Shown: positions 24,313 through 33,473 of the stretch, piece after piece
How the letters are laid out: every line of letters begins with the position of its first letter
Position numbering within the stretch: the stretch's first letter is position 1
Program-made: the position numbers and the translations under genes
The notes under the pieces: generated by a model
Databases searched by the model: none
What the model was told of the DNA's origin: nothing
What the model saw: the letters and a program-made list of their open reading frames with translations, nothing else
Assembly (NCBI RefSeq): GCF_018380615.1
Contig: NZ_JAGYVZ010000002.1
Location: forward strand, 310,001-374,000
DNA length: 64,000 bases
DNA from: Flavobacterium psychroterrae
GTDB taxonomy: Bacteria > Bacteroidota > Bacteroidia > Flavobacteriales > Flavobacteriaceae
Direction of reading: 5' to 3'

Positions 24313-25137
24313 TTAGATTTTGAATGTTATGACTGGCTTAACTGCATGATTTACTAATCCTTCGCTTATGCTTCCATTGAAAAAATGAGCAAAACCAGTT
24401 CTTCCGTGTGTGCACATTCCAATGATATCTGCATTTATGCTGTTTGAAAAATTGATGATTCCTTTTTCAATATTAGTGTCATTATAAATATGTGTTTCGT
24501 AATTGTTAAGTCCAAATTCACTTGCAAAATCATTCATTGATTTTTCTACAACGTGAGTGGGTTTAAAGCTATTTGGAGTGCAAATAGTAACAAGATGTAT
24601 TTTTGATTCAAATGATCTGGTAAAGTTTAAGAGTTTTTCGAAAGGTTTTTTTGTTTCGTCAGAAAAGTCGGATGCAAATACAATATTTGAGGCGCTGAAA
24701 TTTGTAATGTCTTTTTTGATAACCAAAACGGGAATTTCAGAATTACGAACGACTTTCTCGGTGTTAGACCCAATTAACAATTCTTCAATTCCGGAAGAAC
24801 CGTGAGATCCCATTATGATTAGATCTACATCGTAATCTTTGCTGACTTGTGAAATTCCATGAATGGGTTTGTCCATTTTTACAATTTCGGTAACCGAAAT
24901 ACCATCTAAATATGGTCTTGATGAAATTTCGTCCAGCATTTCGTTGGCTTTTTTCATAAAAAGCATCGTTTCCGGAATACTTGCTCCGCCTAGAACCGCG
25001 TCGCTCATTTGGCTGGGCAGCTCAAGCATGTGTAAAACGATAATTTCGGAGTTGTTTTTTTTAGCAATTTGTGCTGCCACTTTTAAGGCGTCTTCTGCGT
25101 GTTCGGAGAAGTCAGTAGGTACTAGAATTTTTTTCAT
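24313..25137 (-). CDS. Universal stress protein with two Usp domains
   Basis: This 274-residue protein has two tandem Usp domains, at about 1-145 (MKKILVPTDFSEHAEDAL, and a GSHGSSGIEELLIGS ATP-binding-like loop) and 150-274 (IVFASDFSDE, and a late CTHGRTGFAHFFNGS loop). Both carry a Gly-x2-Gly-type nucleotide loop, so it may bind ATP. Usp proteins are induced by starvation, oxygen limitation or envelope stress and their direct role is often unclear. Monocistronic with its own terminator. Confidence 0.9.
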   Translation of the reverse strand: MKKILVPTDFSEHAEDALKVAAQIAKKNNSEIIVLHMLELPSQMSDAVLGGASIPETMLFMKKANEMLDEISSRPYLDGISVTEIVKMDKPIHGISQVSKDYDVDLIIMGSHGSSGIEELLIGSNTEKVVRNSEIPVLVIKKDITNFSASNIVFASDFSDETKKPFEKLLNFTRSFESKIHLVTICTPNSFKPTHVVEKSMNDFASEFGLNNYETHIYNDTNIEKGIINFSNSINADIIGMCTHGRTGFAHFFNGSISEGLVNHAVKPVITFKI

Positions 25138-25221
25138 AGTTTTTTGGGTTAAATAATGTGAAATTCTATTGTTTTAATGCTCTTATAAAGATAAGAAATA
25201 TTTTTAGAGCAATCTATTTAT

Positions 25222-25250
25222 TTTGATTTATAAAAAAAACACTATATTTG
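25222..25250 (+). promoter_or_regulatory. Promoter of the rimP-nusA-infB operon
   Basis: TTTG (25222-25225), a 17-base spacer, then TATATTTG (25243-25250). Confidence 0.7.
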
Positions 25251-25278
25251 CACCGTTATTTATTAAAATCTAAATAAT

Positions 25279-25304
25279 GAGGGGACTAAGTGTCCCCTCT
25301 TTTT
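25279..25304 (+). promoter_or_regulatory. Terminator-like leader hairpin before rimP
   Basis: GAGGGGAC, loop TAAGT and GTCCCCTC form a perfect GC-rich stem followed by TTTTTT, 8 bases before the rimP ATG and about 25 bases after the likely transcription start. It has the form of an intrinsic terminator placed inside the leader of an operon that encodes NusA, so attenuation is possible. Confidence 0.6.
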
Positions 25305-25312
25305 ATAAAATT

Positions 25313-25777
25313 ATGACATTTAAAGAAAAAGTAAACGGATTAATTGCAGAGGCTCTTTTAGAAAAGCCATCTATCTTTTTGATTGATCTGAGTATTTCAG
25401 ACTCTTTCAAAATTAGCGTGGGTTTAGACGGGGATAATGGAGTGGCGTTGCAGGATTGTATTGATGTAAGTCGTGCAGTCGAAAATAATCTGGATCGCGA
25501 AGAGCAGGATTTTTCGCTTGAAGTAGCATCGGTTGGAGTAGGATCACCCTTGAAATTTACAAGACAATACATCAAAAATATTGGTAGAACATTGATTGTT
25601 ACTACAAATACTGAAAAAATTGAGGCAGAATTAGTGGAAGCTAACGATGTTTTTATAATTTTGTCTTGGGAAGCAAGAGAACCGAAAAAAGTAGGAAAAG
25701 GAAAAGAAACAGTTCAAAAAGAGCAACAAATACCTTATACAGAAATTAAAGAGGCAATTGTTACAGTAACATTTTAA
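25313..25777 (+). CDS. rimP: Ribosome maturation factor RimP
   Basis: This 154-residue protein helps mature the 30S subunit. The start is the ATG at 25313 ([19 protein letters not shown]). The open frame upstream reads through the leader hairpin and is not plausible. [23 protein letters not shown] and the conserved [20 protein letters not shown] are typical RimP sequences. It is first in the usual rimP-nusA-infB operon, 13 bases before nusA. Confidence 0.95.
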   Translation: MTFKEKVNGLIAEALLEKPSIFLIDLSISDSFKISVGLDGDNGVALQDCIDVSRAVENNLDREEQDFSLEVASVGVGSPLKFTRQYIKNIGRTLIVTTNTEKIEAELVEANDVFIILSWEAREPKKVGKGKETVQKEQQIPYTEIKEAIVTVTF

Positions 25778-25790
25778 TTAAAGAATTCGC

Positions 25791-27038
25791 ATGGAAAATT
25801 TAGCATTAATCGATTCATTCTCAGAGTTTAAAGATAATAAACTTATTGATCGTGTAACGCTTATGGCAATTTTAGAGGATGTGTTTAGAAATGCATTGAA
25901 GAAAAAATACGGTTCTGATGATAACTTTGACATCATTATAAATCCTGATAAAGGAGATATGGAGATTTGGAGAAGACGTGTAATCGTTGCTGATGAGGAT
26001 CTTGATTTTGAGAACGAAGAAATTACCCTGACTGAAGCAAGATTGATCGAAGCGGATTTTGAAATTGGTGAAGAAGTTTCTGAAGAAGTTAAATTAATTG
26101 ACTTAGGAAGAAGAGCTATTTTGGCTTTGCGTCAAAACTTAATATCTAAAATTCACGAACACGATAATACAAATCTTTACAAGCAATTTAAAGATATTAT
26201 CGGTGATATTTATACTGCCGAAGTGCACCACGTTCGCCCAAGAGTTGTTATTTTAGTGGATGACGAAGGAAACGAAATTGTGCTTCCGAAAGAAAAACAA
26301 ATTCCATCTGACTTTTTCCGTAAAGGAGATAATGTTCGTGGAATCATTGAAAGCGTTGAATTGAAAGGAAATAAACCTCAAATTATTATGTCTAGAACTT
26401 CAGAGAAGTTTTTAGAGAAATTGTTTGAACAAGAAATTCCTGAAGTATTTGACGGTTTGATTACAGTTAAAAATGTAGTGCGTATTCCAGGTGAAAAAGC
26501 AAAAGTAGCTGTGGATTCTTATGATGATAGAATTGATCCTGTCGGAGCTTGTGTTGGTATGAAAGGTTCTCGTATTCACGGAATTGTTCGTGAGTTAGGA
26601 AACGAAAATATCGACGTAATCAACTATACAAGTAATATTCAGTTGTTTATTACAAGAGCGTTAAGCCCTGCAAAAGTTTCTTCAATCAAAATTGATGAAG
26701 AAAACAAAAGAGCTGAAGTATTCTTGAAATTAGAAGAAGTTTCTAAAGCAATTGGTAGAGGAGGTCATAATATAAAATTAGCGGGTCAGCTGACAGGTTA
26801 CGAGCTTGATGTTATCAGAGAAGGTGATGTTGCAAGTGGCGAAGATGATGACGTTGAATTAACTGAGTTTTCAGATGAAATTGAAGGCTGGGTTATCGAA
26901 GAATTTGCAAAAATTGGTTTAGATACAGCTAGAAGTATCTTAAAACAAGAGGTAGAAGATTTAGTTAGAAGAACAGATTTAGAAGAGGAAACTATTCTTG
27001 ATGTTATGAAAATACTAAAAGAAGAGTTTGATAGCTAG
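25791..27038 (+). CDS. nusA: Transcription termination/antitermination factor NusA
   Basis: This 415-residue protein modulates pausing and termination at RNA polymerase. The N-terminal polymerase-binding domain spans about 1-125, followed by an S1 domain (about 130-200) and two KH domains (about 230-350, with VGACVGMKGSRIHGIVRELG and AIGRGGHNIKLAGQLTGYELDV). The C-terminal acidic repeats of E. coli NusA are absent, as is normal outside proteobacteria. It lies between rimP and infB. Confidence 0.97.
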   Translation: MENLALIDSFSEFKDNKLIDRVTLMAILEDVFRNALKKKYGSDDNFDIIINPDKGDMEIWRRRVIVADEDLDFENEEITLTEARLIEADFEIGEEVSEEVKLIDLGRRAILALRQNLISKIHEHDNTNLYKQFKDIIGDIYTAEVHHVRPRVVILVDDEGNEIVLPKEKQIPSDFFRKGDNVRGIIESVELKGNKPQIIMSRTSEKFLEKLFEQEIPEVFDGLITVKNVVRIPGEKAKVAVDSYDDRIDPVGACVGMKGSRIHGIVRELGNENIDVINYTSNIQLFITRALSPAKVSSIKIDEENKRAEVFLKLEEVSKAIGRGGHNIKLAGQLTGYELDVIREGDVASGEDDDVELTEFSDEIEGWVIEEFAKIGLDTARSILKQEVEDLVRRTDLEEETILDVMKILKEEFDS

Positions 27039-27086
27039 TTATCTGCTCTAACAACACAACGAAAAAGGTAATAATAAAAAGGTTAT

Positions 27087-29990
27087 ATGTCTGAAGAGAG
27101 AGTAATAAGAATAAACAAGGTTTTAAGGGAATTAAATATTTCGTTAGAAAGAGCTGTTGATTATCTAAAAGATAAGGGAATTGCTATTGATGCAAATCCA
27201 AATGCGAAAATTTCTGATAGCGAATTTAATATCCTACAAAGCCAATTTGCGGGCGATAAGGGGAACAAAGAAGCTTCTAAAGAAGTGGGTGAGGAGAAAA
27301 GAAAAGAAAAAGAAGCTTTGCGTGTAGAACGTGAAAAAGAAATTGAAGACAAACGCAGACAAGACGAAGAGCGCCAAAAACAACAGGAAGTTATAAAAGC
27401 GAAAGCAGTTGTAACAGGACCTGTTCAAGTAGGTAAAATTGATTTGAATCCAACAAAGAAGCCTGCAGTTGTTTCTACTCCTGCTGAGGAACCAGTTAAA
27501 ACTGAAGAGCCTAAAGCAGTTGTTGTTCCAGCTCAACCAGAAAAACCTGCTCAAAAAGAAGTTGTACAGCCTGAGCCAGTGGTTCCTGCGGTAGTTTCTG
27601 AAGAGAAAAAGGTAGAAAAACCTATTATTACAGAAAAAGTAGAAAAAGTAGAGAAAAAAGAAATAAAAGTAGAAAATGCTCCTAAAGTTTCGCAAGAACC
27701 AGTTGTTTCAACTGATCCTGCAACTGCAGAAGAGACAATTACTACTCAATATCAAAAATTATCCGGAACTACTCTTACAGGTCAAACAATTGATTTATCT
27801 CAATTTAATAAGCCTAAGAAAAAGAAAGAAGATCCAAAGATAACTCCTAATAAACCAGGAGCTCCAGGAGCCGGAAATAACGCTAATAAAAATAAGCGTA
27901 AAAGAATTGCGCCTAAACCAGGAGCACCGGGTGCGCAAAAACCTGCTACAATTCATCCTCCGGGAACTCCAAACCCTAATAAAATTACACCAAATACTGG
28001 TGGTGGAGGTTTTAATGCTAACAGAAGTGCAAGACCTGGATTCGTAAAAGGAAACCGTCCTGCAATTGTAGCTAAAGTAGAGCCTACTGAAGAGGAAGTA
28101 AAAAACCAAATTAGAGAAACTCTTGAAAAACTTCAGGGTAAAGGTGGAAAATCAAAAGCTGCTAAATACAGAAGAGATAAAAGAGATACGCACCGTCAGA
28201 AATCTGATGAGGAGCAAAGAGCAATTGATGAAGGAAGTAAAACTATTAAGGTTACGGAATTCGTTACAGTTGGTGAAATTGCAATCATGATGGATGTGCC
28301 GATTACTAAAGTAATTGGAACTTGTATGTCACTTGGTATCATGGTTACCATGAACCAGCGTTTAGATGCTGAAACATTAACTATTGTAGCTGATGAATTT
28401 GGTTACGAAGTTGAATTTATCACGGTTGATATCGAAGATGCTATTGAGGTAATTGAAGATAAAGAAGAAGATTTAGTAGTTAGAGCGCCAATCGTTACTG
28501 TAATGGGTCACGTCGATCACGGTAAAACATCTTTACTGGATTATATTCGTAAAGAAAATGTTATTGCTGGTGAGTCCGGAGGTATTACACAACACATTGG
28601 AGCATACGGAGTAACTTTAGATAATGGTCAAAAAATTGCATTTTTAGATACACCGGGTCACGAGGCGTTTACCGCAATGCGTGCACGTGGAGCTCAGGTT
28701 ACCGATATCGCTATTATTGTAGTTGCTGCGGATGATGATATCATGCCACAAACAAAAGAGGCAATTTCTCACGCACAAGCTGCGGGAGTACCAATTATAT
28801 TTGCAATCAATAAAATTGATAAACCAAATGCTAATGTTGAGAAAATCAAAGAGCGTTTGGCTGGTATGAATTTACTTGTTGAAGACTGGGGTGGAAAAAT
28901 TCAATCACATGATATTTCTGCAAAAGTAGGAACAGGGGTAAAAGAATTATTAGAAAAAGTATTGTTAGAGGCTGAGATTTTAGATTTAAAATCGAACCCA
29001 AATAAAGCGGCTCAGGGAACTGTAGTTGAGGCTTTCTTGGATAAAGGAAAAGGTTATGTTTCTACAATTTTAGTTCAACACGGAACTTTAAAAGTTGGAG
29101 ATTATATGTTGGCAGGTAAGCATCATGGTAAAATTAAAGCTATGCATGACGAACGTGGGCATATAGTTAAAGAAGCTGGACCGTCAACTCCGGTATCTGT
29201 TTTAGGTCTTGATGGTGCTGCAACTGCAGGTGATAAGTTCAATGTATTTGAAGACGAAAAAGAAGCAAAACAAATTGCATCTAAACGTTCTCAATTAATG
29301 CGTGAACAATCTGTACGTACACAACGACATATTACACTTGATGAAATTGGTCGTCGTATCGCACTTGGTCAGTTTAAAGAATTGAACGTAATCCTTAAAG
29401 GAGACGTTGACGGATCTGTTGAAGCATTATCAGATTCATTCTCTAAACTTTCTACTGAAGAGGTTCAGATTAATATTATACATAAAGGTGTTGGAGCAAT
29501 TACTGAAACTGACGTTATGTTGGCTTCTGCTTCTGATGCAATCATTATTGGATTTAACGTTCGTCCTGCTGGAAATGCGAGACAACTTGCTGATAAAGAA
29601 GAAATTGATATCCGTTACTATTCTATTATCTACGCTGCTATCGATGACTTGAAAGATGCGATGGAAGGAATGTTAGCTCCAGAGATGAAAGAAGAGATTT
29701 TAGGAACGGCTGAAATTCGTGAGATTTTCAAAATTTCTAAAGTGGGTTCAATCGCTGGTTGTATGGTGATGGACGGTAAAATTATGAGAACTTCTAAAAT
29801 TAGAGTTATCAGAGAAGGTGTGGTAGTGCATACAGGAGAACTTGTTGCATTAAAACGTTTCAAAGATGATGTTAGAGAAGTTGCTAAAGGTTACGATTGT
29901 GGTATTCAAATTAAAGGTTATAATGACATCGAAGAAAGAGATGTTATTGAATCATACCATGAAGTTGCTATTAAAAAGAAATTGAAATAA
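27087..29990 (+). CDS. infB: Translation initiation factor IF-2
   Basis: This 967-residue GTPase brings initiator tRNA to the 30S subunit. It has an N-terminal IF2_N helical module (about 5-50), a long Lys/Glu/Pro/Val-rich linker (about 60-380), and a G domain with G1 GHVDHGKT at 474-481, DTPGHEAF as G3 and NKIDKPNA as G4. Domains II, III and IV follow. The linker is repetitive and probably disordered, as in other large IF-2 proteins. It closes the rimP operon and is followed by a terminator. Confidence 0.97.
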   Translation: MSEERVIRINKVLRELNISLERAVDYLKDKGIAIDANPNAKISDSEFNILQSQFAGDKGNKEASKEVGEEKRKEKEALRVEREKEIEDKRRQDEERQKQQEVIKAKAVVTGPVQVGKIDLNPTKKPAVVSTPAEEPVKTEEPKAVVVPAQPEKPAQKEVVQPEPVVPAVVSEEKKVEKPIITEKVEKVEKKEIKVENAPKVSQEPVVSTDPATAEETITTQYQKLSGTTLTGQTIDLSQFNKPKKKKEDPKITPNKPGAPGAGNNANKNKRKRIAPKPGAPGAQKPATIHPPGTPNPNKITPNTGGGGFNANRSARPGFVKGNRPAIVAKVEPTEEEVKNQIRETLEKLQGKGGKSKAAKYRRDKRDTHRQKSDEEQRAIDEGSKTIKVTEFVTVGEIAIMMDVPITKVIGTCMSLGIMVTMNQRLDAETLTIVADEFGYEVEFITVDIEDAIEVIEDKEEDLVVRAPIVTVMGHVDHGKTSLLDYIRKENVIAGESGGITQHIGAYGVTLDNGQKIAFLDTPGHEAFTAMRARGAQVTDIAIIVVAADDDIMPQTKEAISHAQAAGVPIIFAINKIDKPNANVEKIKERLAGMNLLVEDWGGKIQSHDISAKVGTGVKELLEKVLLEAEILDLKSNPNKAAQGTVVEAFLDKGKGYVSTILVQHGTLKVGDYMLAGKHHGKIKAMHDERGHIVKEAGPSTPVSVLGLDGAATAGDKFNVFEDEKEAKQIASKRSQLMREQSVRTQRHITLDEIGRRIALGQFKELNVILKGDVDGSVEALSDSFSKLSTEEVQINIIHKGVGAITETDVMLASASDAIIIGFNVRPAGNARQLADKEEIDIRYYSIIYAAIDDLKDAMEGMLAPEMKEEILGTAEIREIFKISKVGSIAGCMVMDGKIMRTSKIRVIREGVVVHTGELVALKRFKDDVREVAKGYDCGIQIKGYNDIEERDVIESYHEVAIKKKLK

Positions 29991-30013
29991 TATTCAATAA
30001 ATATATTTTAAAA

Positions 30014-30040
30014 GTCCCAATGAAAATTGGGATTTTTTTT
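30014..30040 (+). terminator. Terminator after infB
   Basis: TCCCAAT, loop GAAA, ATTGGGA and a T run. Confidence 0.85.
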
Positions 30041-30541
30041 GTTTTTATATTTTAAAGAATGTATTAAAAGCATTCTTAAGTTGAAGTGTTTTATTTTATA
30101 AGAATTTGTAGAAGTCTTAATAATATGCTACTGATTTAAAATAGTCTTACTACATATTCTTAAATGAAGCATTTAACAGAAATTATCTATAGAGGTTGTT
30201 GGATTTTATTTTATTTGACTTTTGTATCTATTAATAGATGTTTTATGATTGAATTAAAAGTTATTGTTGCACGTGAGTCGTTGTGTTGCAATTTATAATA
30301 TGAAACACAAATAAAGAAAAATCGTATATTTTGTTAGGGCTTTATTTATTCCTTTGTATATTATCTTTTTTATTGAAGGTAAATGTTAGTGATTTAGATG
30401 ATGAATTAGTTGTTGTAATGTATTCTGCTATGATATTAAATCAGGTGACATTTAAGGTTTGTAAAGTCATTTGTTGATGTGCAATAGTTGTTAATTTACG
30501 AATGAAATAGATGATTAATGAGTTTGTAGCTGAAAGCTTAT
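30041..30541. other. 501-base AT-rich intergenic region
   Basis: There is no open frame with coding character, no RNA gene and no strong hairpin that I can see. The region has short AT-rich stretches only, and I find no exact TANNTTTG promoter close to the following phosphatase gene. Confidence 0.5.
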
Positions 30542-31330
30542 ATGAGATTAAAAATAATTCATATTATTCGCGATTTTATAAATAATGGTTTTAAATCTAA
30601 TAAAACCGTGCTTTCCTTTGCAAATGTGGATCAGTTAAGAGAAATACTGCCTGATTTACTATATGGCTATTTATCCGAGGATGAACTGCCAAACAGTTTG
30701 CTTCTGTTATCACCGCCACCAAAGTTTGATACTGAAATTTTTGCACTTGATTTAAAATATGCCAAAAGAGCAACAGAATCTATAAAAAGCATTCGTTTTA
30801 TTCAGGCTGCCAGTGACGCTAATCTGGCTTTTCCGGCGGCAGTAAAATCTTTTGAGGCTACTTTAGGAATCGAGATTAGTGAAGCAAAAACGCCTAAACT
30901 ATATGTTTTAATGCGTAGGGTAATGACAGATGCTGGATTGTCTACTTACGCTGCTAAAAATCATTACAATCGGGAGCGTCCATTTATGATTAATAAACTA
31001 AAAACATGTACACCTGAACAAGAAGAGGTATTGCGTAAAGTTGGTTCATTTCCGTCAGGACACGCTGCTGTAGGTTGGGCATGGGCGCTTGTTTTTAGTG
31101 AAATTTTCCCTGATAAAAAGGAAGAAATTTTAAAACGTGGACATGACTTTGGCGAAAGCCGTGTGATTTGCAATGCACATTGGAATAGTGATGTAGAAAT
31201 GGGTAGAATAATGGGAAAAGCTGTTGTAGATTGTCTTTATACTCATAATGTCTTTAAAACTGATTTATCAGCAGTGAAAGAAGAGCTATTAACTATTTTT
31301 GGGGATGCTGTATTTAAAAATAGGGAGTGA
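30542..31330 (+). CDS. Class A acid phosphatase (PAP2 superfamily)
   Basis: This 262-residue protein carries the full vanadium-haloperoxidase/PAP2 signature: Lys139-x6-Arg146-Pro147 (KNHYNRERP), Pro171-Ser-Gly-His174, and Ser206-Arg207-x5-His213-x3-Asp217 (SRVICNAHWNSD). Class A phosphatases (PhoN type) hydrolyse phosphomonoesters in the periplasm and are made with signal peptides. Here the N terminus (MRLKIIHIIRDFINNGFK) is amphipathic and has no clear signal sequence. Either the start is misplaced or the protein is unusual. It converges with a SPOR gene on a shared terminator. Confidence 0.85.
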   Translation: MRLKIIHIIRDFINNGFKSNKTVLSFANVDQLREILPDLLYGYLSEDELPNSLLLLSPPPKFDTEIFALDLKYAKRATESIKSIRFIQAASDANLAFPAAVKSFEATLGIEISEAKTPKLYVLMRRVMTDAGLSTYAAKNHYNRERPFMINKLKTCTPEQEEVLRKVGSFPSGHAAVGWAWALVFSEIFPDKKEEILKRGHDFGESRVICNAHWNSDVEMGRIMGKAVVDCLYTHNVFKTDLSAVKEELLTIFGDAVFKNRE

Positions 31331-31424
31331 TTAATTGGTAAGAATAAAGCTTTGACGCTTAAATGAAGTACTTTTTTTATAGATGGATATATGAGATAGC
31401 TACTGCCGAAAATACTTTTTGTCA

Positions 31425-31484
31425 AAAGGACATCTATTTAAAAAAGCAACTCAATTGAGCTGCTTTTTTAAATAGATGTCCTTT
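31425..31484. terminator. Bidirectional terminator with 24-base perfect arms
   Basis: The left arm (31425-31448) and right arm (31461-31484) are exactly complementary and include AAAAAAGCA and TGCTTTTTT. A further CTCAATTGAG palindrome caps the stem. It separates the convergent phosphatase and SPOR genes and has T runs suitable for both strands. Confidence 0.85.
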
Positions 31485-31494
31485 GTTTTTAAAA

Positions 31495-31884
31495 TTACTT
31501 ATTTGGCTTAATTAGAAAAACACTTTTGTATTTTTTCTTAATCTCGGCCAGATTTCGTTCCGCTTCTATTCTTGTTTTAAAATTCCCAACCATTACTTTA
31601 TAGTTTGGTGTGTTGAAAATTATTGTTCCGTCGATATTGGTATATTCTCTTTTAAAATCAGATAAAGTTTTTTTAGCTTCCTCGCTTTTGCCGCTAAAAA
31701 TTTGGATTTTGTAAGTATCATTTGTATTTATTGACGTGTTAATTTTTCGTTTATCATTCAATAATTGATCAAATTTAGGATCTTGGTTTACAGTTAAATT
31801 TTGGTCTTGAGCATGAATATTATATGCTAAAGTGAACATTGCTAATGTTAAGAAAACTCTTTTTGAAGGGGTTAAAATTCTCAT
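31495..31884 (-). CDS. Secreted SPOR-domain protein
   Basis: This 129-residue protein starts at ATG 31884 (MRILTPSKRVFLTLAMFTLAYNIHAQ, a signal peptide). A longer start at 31905 is unlikely because a minus-strand TATTTTTG box (31910-31903) overlaps it. Residues about 55-128 form a SPOR domain (YKIQIFSGKSEEAKKTLSDFK, then NYKVMVGNFKTRIEAERNLAEIKKKY). SPOR domains bind denuded glycan strands of septal peptidoglycan, so an envelope or division role is likely. Confidence 0.88.
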   Translation of the reverse strand: MRILTPSKRVFLTLAMFTLAYNIHAQDQNLTVNQDPKFDQLLNDKRKINTSINTNDTYKIQIFSGKSEEAKKTLSDFKREYTNIDGTIIFNTPNYKVMVGNFKTRIEAERNLAEIKKKYKSVFLIKPNK

Positions 31885-31986
31885 AATGTGATGGTTTTTA
31901 TGCAAAAATAGTATTTAAAAATTGTATCGAAAATTTTGATATTATTTAGAATTGATATAAATTGATATTTAAGAGTATTTTAAGGT

Positions 31987-32016
31987 TTTGAGAATAGTTC
32001 ATAAGTCGTATTTTTG
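31987..32016 (+). promoter_or_regulatory. Promoter of the act-cox operon
   Basis: TTTG (31987-31990), an 18-base spacer, then TATTTTTG (32009-32016). It leaves a leader of about 80 bases before actA. Confidence 0.7.
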
Positions 32017-32103
32017 TGCAAGTTTTAAAAGAAGGTATTAGTTTTTCGTTGATTTGATACAGAAAAAATCATACCAAAAATTAGTAGATAATTATTATAC
32101 TAT

Positions 32104-33441
32104 ATGAAAAAGGTGGGTAACCATAATTCGATCTCAAGAAAATTACTACTTAGCTTATCGCTAACGTTAATTTTCTCCCTAACTTCATTTGCTCAAGATG
32201 CTGCTGCTACGGCGGCGCCTGAAGCTGCTGCTCCGGCTGCTGCTGCAGGTGGTGATCCAGTAAAAGGGAAGGAACTTTTTAATGCAAATTGCGCTGCATG
32301 TCACAAATTAGATGCTAAATCAACTGGTCCTGCCTTAAGAGGTGTTGCCGGTAAACATGAGATGGCTTGGATTTACAAGTGGGTGCATAACAGCTCTGAA
32401 ATGATTAAATCAGGAGATGCTGCTGCAGTTAAACTTTTTGAAGAAAACAACAAGTCTGTAATGACTGCTTTTCCTCAATTATCAACAGGTGATATTGATA
32501 ATATCATTGCTTACACTTCTCAGCCTAAAGCTGAACCTGCTGCAGGTGCTGCTGGTACTCCGGGCGCATTGCCAACTGGTGGTGTTCAGGATGGAAGTGG
32601 AATTTCTAATAATATTATTTTAGGAGCTCTTGCTCTTGTAATGGCAATTCTAGTTGTTATGTTGTTCATGGTGAACAAGGTGTTGACTAAGGTAGCTGGT
32701 AATAATGGTATTGTAGTTGCTCCGAGAGAAGCAAGGACTCCAATCTGGAAAGCTTTTGCTAAAAACCAATTCCTGGTACTAGTTACTTCTATATTTTTGC
32801 TTTTGGCAAGTGGTTATTTTGTTTATGCTTTCTTAATGCAAGTTGGTATTGATCAAAATTATGAGCCAATTCAGCCAATTCATTATTCTCATAAAATCCA
32901 CGCTGGAGATAACGAAATCAATTGTAAATATTGTCACTCTGCTGCTCGTGTAAGTAAAAATGCTGGTATTCCATCTTTGAATGTTTGTATGAACTGTCAT
33001 AAAAACATTTCTGAAGTTGCTGAAACTACTGCTACTCCTGAGTACAGTAAAGCATTTTACGATGCTCAGATCCAAAAATTGTATGATGCTGTTGGTTGGG
33101 ATAAGGCTAAGCAAGCTTATACTGGAAAAACGCAGCCTGTAAAATGGGTTCGTATTCATAATCTTCCTGATTTTGTTTACTTCAACCACTCTCAACACGT
33201 TAATGTTGCAGGAGTTGAATGTCAAACTTGTCACGGTCCAGTGCAGGAATTTGAGATCATGAAGCAATATTCTAAATTAACAATGGGATGGTGTATTGAT
33301 TGCCATAGAAAAACTGATGTTAAGATGGAAGGTAATGCTTACTATGATAAAATTCATGCTGAACTTTCTAAAAAATACGGTGTAGAGAAATTGACTGCAG
33401 CGCAAATGGGAGGTTTAGAATGCGGTAAATGCCACTATTAA
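32104..33441 (+). CDS. actA: Alternative complex III subunit ActA, fused to a monohaem cytochrome c domain
   Basis: This 445-residue protein is the cytochrome c subunit of alternative complex III (menaquinol:cytochrome c oxidoreductase). After a signal peptide (about 1-30) and an Ala/Pro linker, a monohaem cytochrome domain has C63AACH. Two transmembrane helices follow (about 170-190 and 218-242). The C-terminal pentahaem part has haem motifs starting at Cys274 (CKYCH), 295 (CMNCH), 373 (CQTCH), 397 (CIDCH) and 440 (CGKCH). Six haems in total can be counted. It begins an eight-gene operon with a clear promoter. Confidence 0.93.
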   Translation: MKKVGNHNSISRKLLLSLSLTLIFSLTSFAQDAAATAAPEAAAPAAAAGGDPVKGKELFNANCAACHKLDAKSTGPALRGVAGKHEMAWIYKWVHNSSEMIKSGDAAAVKLFEENNKSVMTAFPQLSTGDIDNIIAYTSQPKAEPAAGAAGTPGALPTGGVQDGSGISNNIILGALALVMAILVVMLFMVNKVLTKVAGNNGIVVAPREARTPIWKAFAKNQFLVLVTSIFLLLASGYFVYAFLMQVGIDQNYEPIQPIHYSHKIHAGDNEINCKYCHSAARVSKNAGIPSLNVCMNCHKNISEVAETTATPEYSKAFYDAQIQKLYDAVGWDKAKQAYTGKTQPVKWVRIHNLPDFVYFNHSQHVNVAGVECQTCHGPVQEFEIMKQYSKLTMGWCIDCHRKTDVKMEGNAYYDKIHAELSKKYGVEKLTAAQMGGLECGKCHY

Positions 33442-33473
33442 TCGAATTATTAAGATTTTAATATTTATATACA

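Noticed and set aside
27234..27695. 153-codon minus-strand frame opposite infB
   Set aside because: It mirrors the low-complexity linker of IF-2 and is almost all Phe, Asn, Tyr and Leu.
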